From: Roseivivax sp. GX 12232
GTDB taxonomy: Bacteria; Pseudomonadota; Alphaproteobacteria; Rhodobacterales; Rhodobacteraceae
Reading direction: 5' to 3'
Assembly: GCF_021272185.1 (NCBI RefSeq)
Contig: NZ_JAJSEC010000007.1
Coordinates: forward strand, 62,001 to 126,000
DNA: 64,000 nt
Part shown: piece by piece, positions 10,627 through 20,568 of the stretch
Position numbering within the stretch: position 1 is the first letter of the stretch
Layout: each line of letters begins with the position of its first letter
Notes under the pieces: model-generated
Databases searched by the model: none
What the model was told of the DNA's origin: nothing
The model's input: the letters and a program-made list of their open reading frames with translations, nothing else
Program-made: the position numbers and the translations under genes

Positions 10627-12546
10627 TCACGCCCGCAGCGGCACCACATTGGCGTCCCGGCCGAGCGCGCTGAGCGCCGCCGCCGCGATGTCGCGCGCCG
10701 TCAGCCCCGCATCGGCATACATCTCGGCCGGGCTCGCCTGGTCGATGAAGCGGTCGGGCAGATGCAGGTTGCGCACCGCAAGCCCGCGATCGAGCGCGCC
10801 GGACGCCGCGAGCCCCTGCAGGACCCGGGCGCCGAAGCCGCCCTCGGCGCCCTGCTCCACGGTCAGAAGCGCGCCGTGGTGGCGGGCAAGCTGGCCCACC
10901 AGCGCCATGTCCAAGGGTTTGGCGAAGCGCGCGTCGGCGACGGTGGCGCTGATCCCTTCCTCGGCCAGAAGCGCCGCGGCGGCCTGGACCTCCGCGAGAT
11001 GCGCGCCGAAGGAGAGGAAGGCCACGTCGCTGCCCTCGGAAATCACCCGCCCGCGGCCGATCTCCAGCGCTTGGGGGGTCTCGGGCAGGGCCACGCCGGT
11101 GCCGGCACCGCGCGGGTAGCGGAAGGCGATGGGTCCGGCCTCGTGTTGCCGCGCGGTCTCGACCATATGCACCAGCTCCGCCTCGTCGGCGGCGGCCATG
11201 ACGGTGAAGCCCGGCAGGGTGGACAGATAGCCCACGTCGAAGGCGCCCGCATGGGTCGCCCCGTCGGCGCCCACCAGCCCCGCGCGGTCGATGGCGAAGC
11301 GCACGGGCAGCCCCTGCAGGGCCACGTCATGCACCACCTGGTCATAGGCGCGCTGCAGGAAGGTCGAATAGATCGCGGCGAAGGGCTTCAGCCCCTCGGC
11401 GGCCATGGCCGCACAGAAGGTCACCGCGTGCTGTTCGGCGATGCCCACGTCGAAGACCCGGCCCGGGAAGCGCTCGGCCATGATGTTCACCCCGGTGCCC
11501 GAGGGCATGGCCGCGGTCACCGCCACCACGTCGGGGTCGCGCGCGGCGGCCTCGGTCAGGGCCGAGCCGAAGACCTTGGTATAGGCCGGTGGCCCGCCCG
11601 AGGACTTGGCCTGAACGCCCGTGTCAGGGTCGAATTTCGACACGCCGTGCCCGCAATCGGCGGCTTTCTCCGCCGGGGCGTAGCCCTTGCCCTTCACGGT
11701 GCAGCAATGGATCAGCACCGGCCCCGTGGCCCGCGCCCGGGCCGAGCGCAGGACCGTCAGAAGCTGGCCCATGTCGTGCCCGTCGATCGGCCCGAGGTAG
11801 TCGAAGCCCAGCGCCTCGAACAGGGCGCCGCTCTGGCCGCCCTGCCCGGTCACCAGCTCGCGCGCCCGGCGGGCGCCTTCGCGCATCGGGCCCGGCAGCG
11901 CCGATTCCATGCCCTCGGCCAGGCTTTTCATGCGGTGCAGCGGATTGCTGGGATATTGCGACGACAGATAGGCCGACATCGCGCCCACCGGCGGGGCGAT
12001 CGACATCTCGTTGTCGTTCAGGATCACGAAGAGCCGCCGCCCCTCGGCTCCCGCGTTGTTCATCGCCTCGTAGGCCATGCCCGCCGAGATCGCCCCGTCG
12101 CCGATCACCGCGATGGCGTCGCCCGTGGGCTTGCCCATGTCGCGTGCCACGGTGAAGCCCAGCGCCGCCGAGATCGAGGTCGAACTATGCGCCGCGCCGA
12201 AGGGGTCGTAGGCGCTTTCCGCGCGCTTGGTGAAGCCCGAGAGCCCGTCCTTCTGGCGCAGGCTGCGGATGCGGTCGCGCCGCCCGGTCAGCACCTTGTG
12301 CGGATAACACTGGTGGCCGACGTCGAAGACCAGCTTGTCCACCGGCGTGTTGAAGACCGCGTGGATCGCCAGGGTCAGTTCCACCACGCCCAGCGAGGAG
12401 CCGAGATGGCCGCCGGTCTCGGAGACCGCCGAGATCACCTCGGCGCGCAGCTCGTCGGCCAGCCGCCTGAGCGTGCCCGCCTCCATGTCGCGCAGCGCCT
12501 CGGGGCCGCTCAGCTGGTCGAGTAGGGGTGTCGTCGGACGGGTCAT
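10627..12546 (-). CDS. dxs: 1-deoxy-D-xylulose-5-phosphate synthase
   Basis: DXS condenses pyruvate and glyceraldehyde-3-phosphate, the first step of the MEP isoprenoid pathway. The 639-residue thiamine diphosphate enzyme has [15 protein letters not shown] near residue 46, the TPP/Mg motif [18 protein letters not shown] near 150, and transketolase-like pyrimidine and C-terminal domains after about residue 320. It lies downstream of pufC in the same direction. A puf-linked dxs is known in Rhodobacter and ties isoprenoid supply to reaction-centre expression. A hairpin-rich 186-base gap separates them, so it may also have its own promoter. Confidence 0.97.
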   Translation of the reverse strand: MTRPTTPLLDQLSGPEALRDMEAGTLRRLADELRAEVISAVSETGGHLGSSLGVVELTLAIHAVFNTPVDKLVFDVGHQCYPHKVLTGRRDRIRSLRQKDGLSGFTKRAESAYDPFGAAHSSTSISAALGFTVARDMGKPTGDAIAVIGDGAISAGMAYEAMNNAGAEGRRLFVILNDNEMSIAPPVGAMSAYLSSQYPSNPLHRMKSLAEGMESALPGPMREGARRARELVTGQGGQSGALFEALGFDYLGPIDGHDMGQLLTVLRSARARATGPVLIHCCTVKGKGYAPAEKAADCGHGVSKFDPDTGVQAKSSGGPPAYTKVFGSALTEAAARDPDVVAVTAAMPSGTGVNIMAERFPGRVFDVGIAEQHAVTFCAAMAAEGLKPFAAIYSTFLQRAYDQVVHDVALQGLPVRFAIDRAGLVGADGATHAGAFDVGYLSTLPGFTVMAAADEAELVHMVETARQHEAGPIAFRYPRGAGTGVALPETPQALEIGRGRVISEGSDVAFLSFGAHLAEVQAAAALLAEEGISATVADARFAKPLDMALVGQLARHHGALLTVEQGAEGGFGARVLQGLAASGALDRGLAVRNLHLPDRFIDQASPAEMYADAGLTARDIAAAALSALGRDANVVPLRA

Positions 12547-12609
12547 GTCATGTCCTCCCGCTAAATTGGCGCCGCACCGTCAAAACCTTCGGTCTCGCGC
12601 GGCGCGGCG

Positions 12610-12653
12610 CCGGTTCCTGTAGCCAACAGGAAGGGAACCGGGGGGAACCCCCC
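12610..12653. repeat. Nested inverted repeats in the pufC-dxs gap
   Basis: CCGGTTCC at 12610-12617 pairs with GGAACCGG at 12634-12641, and CCTGT/ACAGG (12616-12620/12626-12630) pairs inside it. It is followed at once by GGGGGGAACCCCCC (12640-12653). These lie upstream of dxs and could shape its leader or act as processing signals; no known riboswitch is recognised. Confidence 0.4.
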
Positions 12654-12701
12654 GATATCCGAACGCCAGGGAAAGTGGGCGCCCGGACCCCGTGGCGTCG
12701 C

Positions 12702-12723
12702 CCGGCCGGGTCACCCCGGCCGG
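12702..12723 (-). terminator. Hairpin just past pufC
   Basis: Perfect 9-base inverted repeat CCGGCCGGG / CCCGGCCGG with loop TCAC, starting about 10 bases beyond the pufC stop on the minus strand. It lacks a U-tract. It may end or stabilise the puf transcript, or allow partial read-through to dxs. Confidence 0.55.
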
Positions 12724-12732
12724 CCGCGCGTG

Positions 12733-13854
12733 TCACTCGCTGTCGTAGACGTAATCACCCGAGGTCGTGGCGAGCTCGGGCCAGTCCGCGATCACGTTCA
12801 TGCCTTGCAGGGGCTGCTGATAGCCTTTGTGGCAGGTCTTGCAGGCCGCCTTCGGCGCATCGCCGTGCAGCGGGCCCAGCCGGTTTTCCGGGTAGGTCTC
12901 CTCGAGCGGGACCAGGTAGTCCTGGTTCATCTCGAGCACCATCTGGATGCCGAGGCTCTCGGTCGCCCATTGCGGCGTCACCTGTGCGCCGTCGTTGAAG
13001 GCGCGCGAGTTGTGGCAGAAGACGCAGTTGACCCCCAGCGAGTTGGAGACGTAGTTCATCAGCGAATAGGTCCGCTCGGCGTCCTGCCAGCTGCGCACGC
13101 CCTCTTCCTCGGGCCCCTCGTCGACGTGGGACTCGTAGTTGTGCACGCCGATCATCTCGCCATCGAGCAGGTATTTCTCCAGCGCGTCCGAGGGCAGCGA
13201 GGTGAACTGGCTGACCGGCGTCACGCGGTTCTGCACCGCGCCCCAGCCCTCCATGGTGTCGCCCAGCGGCGTGAGCTTGAACCAGATCTCCGAAGGCACG
13301 TTCTGGCCGCGGTGGCAGGTGTAGCAGTTGACCCCCACCTCTTCGTTGGCGTTGACGTGACCGGCCCAGAACTCGTTGATGTTCTGGGTCATCTGGATCA
13401 TCCGCCGCGACACCACCTTGGTATAGAGCTCGTCGTCGGCGTAATTGCCCTCGTTGGCATTGGCGTGGCAGTAGGCGCAGCCCTGTTCCGGCGCGACCCA
13501 TTGGGTCATCGCGTTCATCAGGCGGGTGAAATTGGCGTCGGTGACACCGCCCAGCACCTGCACGTTCTCGTAGAGATCGCCCGCGAGCGCATCCTCCGAG
13601 GCCGGCGGGATCGGCTCCTGGCTGAAATAGGCCTCGATCGTGGGATCGGGGCTTTCCACCTCCGAGACGAACTCGGGCACCGACATGCCGGTGCCGCGGG
13701 GGCCCGTCTGCAGGGATTTGGTCGCCGCCGGCTGGCCGACGGTCACCAGGACCGCCGCCACCGCCACCGCCACGCCCACCGTGCCGACCAGGATCGCCGG
13801 ACCGTAGATGTCGGTCGGGTTATCCTTGTTCCAGTTCTTGAACCACCCAAGCAT
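12733..13854 (-). CDS. pufC: Photosynthetic reaction centre cytochrome c subunit (tetraheme)
   Basis: PufC is the reaction-centre-bound cytochrome that re-reduces the special pair from soluble donors on the periplasmic side. The 373-residue protein has an N-terminal membrane segment (about residues 20-42) and four heme motifs: CAYCH, CYTCH, CVFCH and CKTCH. All four hemes therefore appear to be present. The start MLGWFKNWNKDNP is preceded by a strong GGAGGTGA five bases away, located within the end of pufM. Rhodobacter sphaeroides-type clusters carry pufX here; none is found. The frame is open upstream of the start, but that part lies in pufM. Confidence 0.96.
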   Translation of the reverse strand: MLGWFKNWNKDNPTDIYGPAILVGTVGVAVAVAAVLVTVGQPAATKSLQTGPRGTGMSVPEFVSEVESPDPTIEAYFSQEPIPPASEDALAGDLYENVQVLGGVTDANFTRLMNAMTQWVAPEQGCAYCHANANEGNYADDELYTKVVSRRMIQMTQNINEFWAGHVNANEEVGVNCYTCHRGQNVPSEIWFKLTPLGDTMEGWGAVQNRVTPVSQFTSLPSDALEKYLLDGEMIGVHNYESHVDEGPEEEGVRSWQDAERTYSLMNYVSNSLGVNCVFCHNSRAFNDGAQVTPQWATESLGIQMVLEMNQDYLVPLEETYPENRLGPLHGDAPKAACKTCHKGYQQPLQGMNVIADWPELATTSGDYVYDSE

Positions 13855-13855
13855 C

Positions 13856-14851
13856 TCATTCACCTCCGCCGATGAAGGACTGATAGGTCTGGTCATAGGC
13901 CTGGTAGCCGTAGCTGCCGTCATAGGCCGGGGCGAAGTGATGTTCCTGCGCCCAGATGAACCAGTTGTCGACGACGGTGCCGGTCAGAAGGATGCCGATG
14001 CCGCCGGTGATCGGGGTCAGCACCGCGAACCACCAGGCCCAGCGATGGATGCCTTCCATCGTGGCGTTGAAGCCCATCGTCCAGCGCCAGAACAGCGCCG
14101 CCCGTTCGGTTGCCGTGCCCCGGTCGACGATCTGCTCGAGCTCGCGGTCGCCGCCGTAGCGGGTCACCGCCAGGATCGTGCCCCCGTGCATGGCAAACAG
14201 CAGCACCGAGCCATAGAGGAAGACGATCGAGAGACAGTGGAACGGGTTGTAGTAGAGGTTCCCGTAGCGGATCGAGAAGGCCGTGGTCCAATCGAGGTGC
14301 GGGAAGATCCCGTAGGGCACCGCTTCTGACCAGGATCCCATCAGGATCGGCCGGAACAGGCCCAAGACCAGGAACAGCCAGATCGCCGAGCCGAAGGCCC
14401 AGAAGACGTGTTTGCCCATCTTCTGTTCCTTGGCGAGAAGCCAGGAGCGCGCCCACCAGGACATCACCGAGACGAGCAGGAAGAAGCTCGCGATGATGTA
14501 CCAGCCGCCGTCATAGAGCGGCGGGATGGTCAGCCCGTATTGCGGGCTCGGCGGTTCCAGCGCCAGCCAGAAGCCCTGCCGGATGAACTCGGGGATCGAC
14601 CAGTCGACCTGGGCGAGCATGTTGAGCCCGATGATGTTCAGCGCCAGGATCCCGGTGAAGAGTGACACCAAGCCCGTCCAGCCCAGGTAGATCGGGCCGA
14701 TCTGGGCGTTGCCCAGGAAGCCCGCCAGGGTCGAGAAGAAGGGCTTGCCGGCGCGCTCCTCCATCATCTTGCCGTTGTCGTTCATCCCCCATTCCGGGGT
14801 GCCTTGCACCTGGACCTGGGTAAAGATGTTCTGATTTTCGATCATTGTCAT
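13856..14851 (-). CDS. pufM: Reaction centre M subunit
   Basis: PufM is one of the two core subunits that hold the special pair, accessory pigments, quinones and non-heme iron. The 331-residue protein has five membrane helices and recognisable M-subunit stretches ([53 protein letters not shown]). It is slightly longer than the 307-325 residues common in relatives because of a tyrosine-rich C-terminal tail ([11 protein letters not shown]). An internal ATG at 14845 (MIENQN) could also serve as start; the chosen one has GGGGAG nine bases upstream. It lies 15 bases after pufL and one base before pufC. Confidence 0.97.
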   Translation of the reverse strand: MTMIENQNIFTQVQVQGTPEWGMNDNGKMMEERAGKPFFSTLAGFLGNAQIGPIYLGWTGLVSLFTGILALNIIGLNMLAQVDWSIPEFIRQGFWLALEPPSPQYGLTIPPLYDGGWYIIASFFLLVSVMSWWARSWLLAKEQKMGKHVFWAFGSAIWLFLVLGLFRPILMGSWSEAVPYGIFPHLDWTTAFSIRYGNLYYNPFHCLSIVFLYGSVLLFAMHGGTILAVTRYGGDRELEQIVDRGTATERAALFWRWTMGFNATMEGIHRWAWWFAVLTPITGGIGILLTGTVVDNWFIWAQEHHFAPAYDGSYGYQAYDQTYQSFIGGGE

Positions 14852-14866
14852 GGCTGCGATCTCCCC

Positions 14867-15697
14867 TCAGAGCTGGCCCCAGATCGGCAGCTCGAGCCAC
14901 CAGTTCCACCATTCCGGCCAGCCCTTGGTCCAAACCGGGCCGGAGATGATGATGCAGATCGCGGACCAGAAGCCCGCGTTGATGGCGAGCAGGAAGCCCA
15001 GGCGGTGAATGCCGAGCGTGCCCACCGAATATCCGATGAAGTCGCGGAAGAAGGTGTCCTCGTGGTCGGGCGTCTTCATGATCTCGCCCTTCTCGGGGTT
15101 CGCCGCCGAGAGGATCAGCCCGCCGTGAAGCGCCAGCGCCAGCGTGGTGGTGAAGAACAGCGTCACCGCCAGCATGTGGGCCGGGTTGTAGTGGAAATGC
15201 AGGTAGGCGTAGCCGGTGTTCGAGACCCAATCGAGGTGGCTGAAGATCCCGTAGGGAAAGCCGTGTCCCCAGGCGCCCATCAGGAGCGGCCGGAAGACCA
15301 CCAGGGTCACGTAAGCGAAGATCGCGAAGGAGAAGGCGAAGGGCACGTGGTAGCCGATGCCGAGCTTGCGGCAGATCTCGACCTCGCGCAGCGCCCAGGA
15401 CGAGAAGGCCCCGATCGCGCAGATGGTGATGATCTGCCAGAGCCCGCCTTCCATCAGCGGTGCGGCGCCCAGACCGTAGGACAGATCCGGCGGCGCGATA
15501 TTGATGAGCCAGGGGTTGAAGGTGCCCTGGTGCGCGGCGCCCCAGAGGATCAGGATCGTCCCCAGAAGCGCGAAGAAGGCGGTCGTGACGCCGAAGAAGC
15601 CCACGTAGAAAGGGCCCACCCAGAAGTCGAACAGATCGCCGCCGATCAGCGTCCCTCCACGGACGCGATACTTCTTTTCGAAGCTGAGCATTGCCAT
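14867..15697 (-). CDS. pufL: Reaction centre L subunit
   Basis: PufL forms the photochemical core with PufM. The 276-residue protein starts [20 protein letters not shown], matching the known L-subunit N-terminus, and contains [37 protein letters not shown] and the iron- and quinone-site region [19 protein letters not shown]. Codons upstream of the chosen ATG are open but not conserved. A GGAG lies nine bases before the ATG. The gene is preceded by the pufA-pufL intercistronic hairpin. Confidence 0.97.
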   Translation of the reverse strand: MAMLSFEKKYRVRGGTLIGGDLFDFWVGPFYVGFFGVTTAFFALLGTILILWGAAHQGTFNPWLINIAPPDLSYGLGAAPLMEGGLWQIITICAIGAFSSWALREVEICRKLGIGYHVPFAFSFAIFAYVTLVVFRPLLMGAWGHGFPYGIFSHLDWVSNTGYAYLHFHYNPAHMLAVTLFFTTTLALALHGGLILSAANPEKGEIMKTPDHEDTFFRDFIGYSVGTLGIHRLGFLLAINAGFWSAICIIISGPVWTKGWPEWWNWWLELPIWGQL

Positions 15698-15769
15698 CGT
15701 CTTGGTCTCCGCTAATGGCGGCACCCACCGCTTCGCCGGGGCGTATGCCGTCGATACCGTATCGGGATT

Positions 15770-15810
15770 GCCGTGGGCGGGCGTCCGGGTCTCCGGTTCC
15801 CGCCCACGGC
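15770..15810 (-). promoter_or_regulatory. Intercistronic stem-loop between pufA and pufL
   Basis: Perfect 12-base inverted repeat (GCCGTGGGCGGG at 15770-15781, CCCGCCCACGGC at 15799-15810) with a 17-base loop, on the transcript between the LH1 alpha gene and pufL. In Rhodobacter, hairpins at this point stabilise the upstream pufBA segment and give more LH1 than reaction centre. The same role is inferred here. Confidence 0.8.
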
Positions 15811-15863
15811 CTTGTCATGGTCACCTGTCAGCAGGCCCGCCAGCCGGCGAACCCGGGGTGGCG

Positions 15864-16025
15864 TCACTCGGAAGCGCCAGCCGCGGCCGCAGTTTCGAAC
15901 CAGTTGATGCCGTTCGAGAGAACGACGAGATGGATCATCGCTGCGAGCAGGAAGAGGAAGACACCCTGGGCCACGAAGACGCGGCGGGGGTCAAAGATGA
16001 GCCAGATCTTGTAGAACTTCGCCAT
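15864..16025 (-). CDS. pufA: LH1 antenna alpha polypeptide
   Basis: A 53-residue single-span antenna protein. It starts [20 protein letters not shown], the classic LH1 alpha N-terminus, and has one membrane helix with the bacteriochlorophyll-ligating histidine in [10 protein letters not shown] (His32). It ends [12 protein letters not shown] strong TGAGGAGGG Shine-Dalgarno sequence overlaps the pufB stop, so the two are tightly coupled. It forms the LH1 ring with PufB around the reaction centre. Confidence 0.97.
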   Translation of the reverse strand: MAKFYKIWLIFDPRRVFVAQGVFLFLLAAMIHLVVLSNGINWFETAAAAGASE

Positions 16026-16038
16026 GCTTCAGCCCTCC

Positions 16039-16188
16039 TCAGAACCACGGACGCCAGATGAAGGTGGCCAAGTGAGCCACCACTGCGACCGCCGAGAACA
16101 GCCAGAGGCCGCTCATGTAGACGGAGTGCAGTTCCTGCGCCTGCTCGTCGGTGAGACCTGTGAAGGACAGGTCGGTGTTATCAGCCAT
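16039..16188 (-). CDS. pufB: LH1 antenna beta polypeptide
   Basis: A 49-residue antenna protein beginning [20 protein letters not shown] and ending [11 protein letters not shown]. This is the standard LH1 beta pattern, with the pigment-binding histidine in [10 protein letters not shown] and the conserved C-terminal WRPW. GGAGGAAAG precedes the ATG by six bases. It is the partner of PufA and is transcribed just ahead of it. Confidence 0.97.
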   Translation of the reverse strand: MADNTDLSFTGLTDEQAQELHSVYMSGLWLFSAVAVVAHLATFIWRPWF

Positions 16189-16216
16189 TAACTTTCCTCC
16201 GGAACGTTACGCTGAC

Positions 16217-16235
16217 GCCGTGACACCCTCACGGC
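16217..16235 (-). promoter_or_regulatory. Small hairpin between pufQ and pufB
   Basis: Seven-base perfect stem GCCGTGA / TCACGGC with loop CACCC, about 30 bases upstream of pufB on the puf transcript. Further complementary runs (CTCGGGG at 16244-16250 with CCCCGAG at 16272-16278) lie next to it. Together they may mark an RNA processing or stability region; function is inferred from position only. Confidence 0.45.
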
Positions 16236-16306
16236 CGGGTTCCCTCGGGGTTGCCCCCTCGGGCCTGTCCGCCCCGAGCGAGGCGGTCAGTGACGTCTCC
16301 CGGCCG

Positions 16307-16522
16307 TCAGGCCGAGAAGATGAGCGGGGTGATCCGGTCGGCTTCCGCCCAGGCCCGGGCCAGCGGCCCGTGCAGGTTGAGCGTCTGCTTCTGGAACACC
16401 TCGAGCAGCCAGAAGACCGTGGCGAAGGGGATCGCCAGCACGAAGATCAGGCTGAAATAGAGAAGAAACTCCGTCCCGCGCTTCGAGCGCGCCTTGGGCG
16501 GGGTCGAGCTTATGTCGGTCAT
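16307..16522 (-). CDS. pufQ: PufQ, bacteriochlorophyll/photosystem assembly factor
   Basis: PufQ is a small membrane protein needed for normal bacteriochlorophyll supply to the forming photosystem. The 71-residue product has one hydrophobic segment (about residues 19-42, [20 protein letters not shown]) flanked by a basic N-terminus, as in known PufQ. Its ATG overlaps the bchZ stop (ATGA), so puf genes are expressed at least partly by read-through from bchCXYZ. A puf promoter would be expected inside bchZ but I could not identify it with confidence. Confidence 0.88.
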   Translation of the reverse strand: MTDISSTPPKARSKRGTEFLLYFSLIFVLAIPFATVFWLLEVFQKQTLNLHGPLARAWAEADRITPLIFSA

Positions 16523-17988
16523 CGGTCCGTTCCTTTCAGTGAGGGTTCGAGGGCGCGGACCGTCTCGCGGACGACCCGGTCGGCCCCCTGGCGGAGCGCT
16601 TCGGCCTCTGCGGCGTCGCGCAACGTCTTGGCGGCGGAAATGCGGGTGAGCACCGGATGGCTGGCGACGATCCGGTCAAGCTCGGCCTGGGCGTCGGGAT
16701 CCCAGGGGAAATCACGGCGGAGCGGCGTCGGCGTCGCCTCGCCCGCATCCATGGCCGCGCCGAGCGGCAGGATGTGGAAGAGCGCGTCGAAAAGCCCGTT
16801 GCAGATCTCCTGCAGAAGGTAGGCGGCGCCGCCGTAGCCCATGAAGGGCGTGCCGGTATGCCGCCGGATCGCCGCGCCGGGAAAGCTCGCCGGGATGAAG
16901 GCCGGCTGCGGCCCGTGGCCGGCGGAGAGCTCGGCGAGATACATCTTCTCGTTGATCGAGCCCATGACCACCACGGGCCGCTGGCGCGCCAGCTCCGCGC
17001 GCACCGCGTCGTTGTCGGTCTTGGCCCCGGCCTTGCGCTCCACCGCGAGGGCGCAGGGCAGGCCCAGCTCGTCCTCGAGGTAGCGGCGGATGCCGCGGGT
17101 ATAGGTCTCGTTGGCGACCACGGCGAAATTCGCGGTGGCGAAGAAATCCTGCGTGACCGAGCGCCAGAGGTCCCAGACCGGCTTCAGCGTGGAGTGCTTC
17201 TCGCGCTCGATGAAGGGCTCGGGGTCGAGATCCAGGATTTCGCCCAGTTTGCGCAGGAACAGGGTCGAAGATTCCATCCCGATCGGCGCCTGCAGGTAGG
17301 GTTTGCCCAGGCATTCCGCGAGGCCGCGGCCGAACTCGCGATACATGACGATATTGGCGTCGGCATTCACCAGGCCCCGCATCTCGGCGAGATGCGCGCC
17401 GAGCGGCATGACCATGTTCACCTCGGCGCCGATGCCCTCGACCATGCGGCGGATCTCGGCGAGGTCCGAGGGCATGTTGAAGGTGCCATACATCGGCCCG
17501 AGGATGTTGACCCGGGGCTTGGCGCCCTCCTCGCGGGCCTTTTCGGGCGGCATCCGGCCCTTGGTCATGCCGAACTCGGTGAAGAGCCAGGTCATCGCCC
17601 GGTCGGCGGCCTGCCATTGGTCCTCGTCGATGGTGCGCGGCAGGAACCGCTGGATCGAGGTGCCTTGCGGCGTCACCCCGCCGCCGATCATCTCGGCGAT
17701 GGAGCCGGTGACGACTACCGCGGGCAGCGCCGGATCGAGCGTCTCCCAGGCGCGGCGCATCGCGCCCTCGGTGCCGTCGCGGCCCAGTTCCTCTTCGCCG
17801 AGGCCGGTGACCACGATGGGCAGCTCGTGCGGCGGCAGCGCGTCGGTGTAATGCAGCACGCTGGTCACGGGCAGGTTCTCGCAGCCCACCGGGCCGTCGA
17901 TGACCACCTGCAATCCCTTGACCGCGCAGAAGGCATAGACCGCCCCCCAGTAGCCCCCGGCCCGGTCGTGATCCTGGATCAAGGCCAT
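16519..17988 (-). CDS. bchZ: Chlorophyllide a reductase subunit Z
   Basis: BchZ, with BchY, forms the catalytic YZ component of chlorophyllide a oxidoreductase, which reduces ring B to make the bacteriochlorin. The 489-residue nitrogenase-like protein opens [19 protein letters not shown] and has cysteines in VYAFCAVKG and [10 protein letters not shown] and the conserved [19 protein letters not shown]. The TGATG overlap with bchY fixes the start and implies coupled translation. It overlaps pufQ by four bases. Confidence 0.96.
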   Translation of the reverse strand: MALIQDHDRAGGYWGAVYAFCAVKGLQVVIDGPVGCENLPVTSVLHYTDALPPHELPIVVTGLGEEELGRDGTEGAMRRAWETLDPALPAVVVTGSIAEMIGGGVTPQGTSIQRFLPRTIDEDQWQAADRAMTWLFTEFGMTKGRMPPEKAREEGAKPRVNILGPMYGTFNMPSDLAEIRRMVEGIGAEVNMVMPLGAHLAEMRGLVNADANIVMYREFGRGLAECLGKPYLQAPIGMESSTLFLRKLGEILDLDPEPFIEREKHSTLKPVWDLWRSVTQDFFATANFAVVANETYTRGIRRYLEDELGLPCALAVERKAGAKTDNDAVRAELARQRPVVVMGSINEKMYLAELSAGHGPQPAFIPASFPGAAIRRHTGTPFMGYGGAAYLLQEICNGLFDALFHILPLGAAMDAGEATPTPLRRDFPWDPDAQAELDRIVASHPVLTRISAAKTLRDAAEAEALRQGADRVVRETVRALEPSLKGTDR

Positions 17989-19499
17989 CAGATCATCTCC
18001 TGGGCCGCGCGGGCGCGGGCGGCCTTGTCGAGTTTCTTCTGGTGCTGGCGGCGGAAGTCGGGCCGCAGGTTCGGCGCGCCTTCCCAGACGCCCGCGGTGT
18101 CATCCGCGCCGACGCCTTCGAAGAAGGCGCGCATCCGGTCCATCCGGCCCTTGCCGGCCATGGCGGCATTGACCACCTCGGCGAGCGAGCCGGCCCCGGC
18201 CGCGCCCATCAGCGGACGCGCAGAGATGAGGTTGGTGTAATAGAGCCCCGGCACGCCCAGCTCCTTCGCCTTCTGCACCACCGGGGTCGTGCCGATGGCG
18301 AGGTCGGGCTGGAACTCCTGCATCGCGGCCACGTCATCCTCGAGCGAGGCGCGGTAGCGCACCCGGCAGCCGCGCGCCTCGAGCCAGGCGGCGTCCTCGG
18401 CGGAAAAGCGGGTCTTCGGGCAGGCGGTGCCGACGTAAGGAAGATCCGCGCCGCTTTCGATCAGCAGGCGGGCGACCAGCAACTCGCTGCCCTCGTAGCC
18501 CGAGAGCGTGATCCGGCCCGCGATCGGGGCTGCGGCAAGGGCCTCGGCGATGCGCGGCAGGGCGGCCTCCTTGGCCTCGGCGATGCGCGCGGGGTCGATG
18601 CCGAAGCTCTCGCCCACGGCCTCGAGCCAGGCGGCGGTGCCCTCGTATCCGACCGGGGCAGACCCGATCACCGGGCGGCCGGCGGCCACGAATTCGCGCA
18701 CGGCGGCGGTGTAGAAGGGATGAATGGCCGCCACGCCGCCGCAGTCGAGCGCGGAATACAGCTCGCGCCATTCGCGGCAGGGCACCACGGGGCCGGCGGC
18801 TATGCCGAGCGGCGCCAGAAGCGCACCGATGGTCATCGGGTCGGCGGGAAACATCTCGCCCAGAAGGGTCAGCGTCGGCCGGTCGGTCACCCGCGCCTCG
18901 GGCGCCGGAACCGGCCCGGCGGCCACTTCCTCGCGGGCATAGGCCAGCATGGCCCCGGCCAGCACGTCCTTGGCCTCGGCGTGGGTCGGGATGCCGAAGC
19001 CCGGCACATCGATGCCGACGATGCGCACGCCGTTGATCTCTTTCGGCAGGAGCCGCAGCGGCACCCCCGAGGCGGTGGGCACGCAGAGGTTGGTCACCAC
19101 GATGGCGTCGAACTTGTCCGGGTCGGCCATCTCGTGAACCGAGTCGCGGATGTCCTCGAAAAGCTTGCCGGTCACCAGCGTCTCCGAGGAGAAGGGCACA
19201 TAGCCGACCGAGCGCCGCGCGCCGTAGAAATGCGACACGAAGGTCAGCCCGTAGACACAGCAGGCCGAACCCGAAAGCACCGTGGCCACCCGCTTCATCC
19301 GCAGCCCGACGCGCAGGCTGCCGAAGGCCGGGCACATGCTTTGCGGCTTGTCGTGCGGGCCCTTGGGGTAGTCCTCGGCGTAGCGGTCGAGCACGTCCGA
19401 GGCGCCCGCTTCGCGCGCGGCGCGCTCCAGCTCGTCGCCGGAATGGCAGCCCTGTCCCTCGATCGGTCGGTCGTCTGTGTCAGGTGTCGTCCGGGTCAC
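17988..19499 (-). CDS. bchY: Chlorophyllide a reductase subunit Y
   Basis: BchY is the partner of BchZ in ring B reduction. The 503-residue nitrogenase-like protein carries cysteines expected to hold the YZ [4Fe-4S] cluster ([31 protein letters not shown]). Its length matches the family. It lies 67 bases downstream of bchX and overlaps bchZ at its stop. It belongs to the bchCXYZ operon controlled from the bchC promoter. Confidence 0.96.
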   Translation of the reverse strand: MTRTTPDTDDRPIEGQGCHSGDELERAAREAGASDVLDRYAEDYPKGPHDKPQSMCPAFGSLRVGLRMKRVATVLSGSACCVYGLTFVSHFYGARRSVGYVPFSSETLVTGKLFEDIRDSVHEMADPDKFDAIVVTNLCVPTASGVPLRLLPKEINGVRIVGIDVPGFGIPTHAEAKDVLAGAMLAYAREEVAAGPVPAPEARVTDRPTLTLLGEMFPADPMTIGALLAPLGIAAGPVVPCREWRELYSALDCGGVAAIHPFYTAAVREFVAAGRPVIGSAPVGYEGTAAWLEAVGESFGIDPARIAEAKEAALPRIAEALAAAPIAGRITLSGYEGSELLVARLLIESGADLPYVGTACPKTRFSAEDAAWLEARGCRVRYRASLEDDVAAMQEFQPDLAIGTTPVVQKAKELGVPGLYYTNLISARPLMGAAGAGSLAEVVNAAMAGKGRMDRMRAFFEGVGADDTAGVWEGAPNLRPDFRRQHQKKLDKAARARAAQEMI

Positions 19500-19566
19500 G
19501 ATGGTCCCTGTGTCTGGCTCGGGTCACTCTGGACGGGCGGGGGGTGTGGCCCCCGCGCCGCCCGGT

Positions 19567-20568
19567 TCAGGCGTCGTCGTAGATCACTTCGAGGCTTTCC
19601 TTCGGCGCGGCGTGTTTGCCGCGCATGTCGGCGTCGGTCGCCGGTTCCAGCACCACGTCGGCGCCGGTCTCGCTGCCGTCGAAGAGCCCCAGGAGCCCGT
19701 CCTGGTCGAGCGGCGTCGGCCGCACCGGCGGCGCGTCCGAGACCGCCTCGGCGAGCCCGGCGAAGAGCGAGCCCCAGTGCGAGGCCGAGGTGCCGACGAT
19801 CTGGTAATTGGCGGATTTCTTGCGCAGGTCGTCGTCCTGCGGGATCGCGGCCAGGACCGGGATGCCGGCGGCCTCGGCGAAGGCCTGCGCCTCGCCCGAT
19901 CCGTCGTCCTTGTTCACCACGAGGCCCGCGACACCGACATTGCCGCCGAGCTTGCGGAAATATTCCACCGCCGAGCAGACGTTGTTGGCAACATAAAGCG
20001 ACTGCAGGTCGTTGGAGCCGACCAGGATCACCTTCTGCGCCATGTCGCGGGCGATCGGCAGGCCGAAGCCGCCGCAGACCACGTCGCCCAGGAAATCGAG
20101 CAGAACGTAGTCGAAGTCCCAGTCGTGGAAGCCCAGCTTCTCCAGAAGCTCGAAGCCGTGGATGATGCCGCGTCCGCCGCAGCCGCGGCCGACTTCCGGG
20201 CCGCCCAGCTCCATCGCGAAGACGCCACCCGACTTGAAGCAGACATCGCCGATCGCGACCTCTTCGCCCGCGAGCTTCTTCTTGGTCGAGGTCTCGATGA
20301 TCGTCGGGCAGGCCTTGCCGCCGAACAAGAGCGAGGTGGTGTCCGACTTCGGATCGCAGCCGATCAGCAGCACGCGCTTGCCCTGTTCGGCCATCATGTG
20401 GCTGAGGTTGGCCAGCGTGAACGACTTGCCAATGCCGCCCTTGCCGTAGATCGCGATGATCTGCGTCTTGCTTGTCGGCTCGTCGGTGACGATGTCGGCC
20501 AGATCCTCGCTGGCCTCGTCGCGCAGGCGCTTGTCGAAGTCCTTGAGGTTCGGAACGTCATCCTTCAT
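19567..20568 (-). CDS. bchX: Chlorophyllide a reductase iron protein X
   Basis: BchX is the NifH-like ATP-dependent electron donor to BchYZ. The 333-residue protein has the deviant Walker A motif [10 protein letters not shown] near residue 41, GCDPKSDTT near 70, and two cysteine loops, GGRGIIHG with RGCG and [10 protein letters not shown], that hold the intersubunit [4Fe-4S] cluster. Its start overlaps the bchC stop by four bases. Confidence 0.97.
   Translation of the reverse strand: MKDDVPNLKDFDKRLRDEASEDLADIVTDEPTSKTQIIAIYGKGGIGKSFTLANLSHMMAEQGKRVLLIGCDPKSDTTSLLFGGKACPTIIETSTKKKLAGEEVAIGDVCFKSGGVFAMELGGPEVGRGCGGRGIIHGFELLEKLGFHDWDFDYVLLDFLGDVVCGGFGLPIARDMAQKVILVGSNDLQSLYVANNVCSAVEYFRKLGGNVGVAGLVVNKDDGSGEAQAFAEAAGIPVLAAIPQDDDLRKKSANYQIVGTSASHWGSLFAGLAEAVSDAPPVRPTPLDQDGLLGLFDGSETGADVVLEPATDADMRGKHAAPKESLEVIYDDA

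Noticed and set aside
13000-13860. A pufX gene after pufM
   Set aside because: The frame directly after pufM is pufC with four heme motifs; no small PufX-like protein was found.
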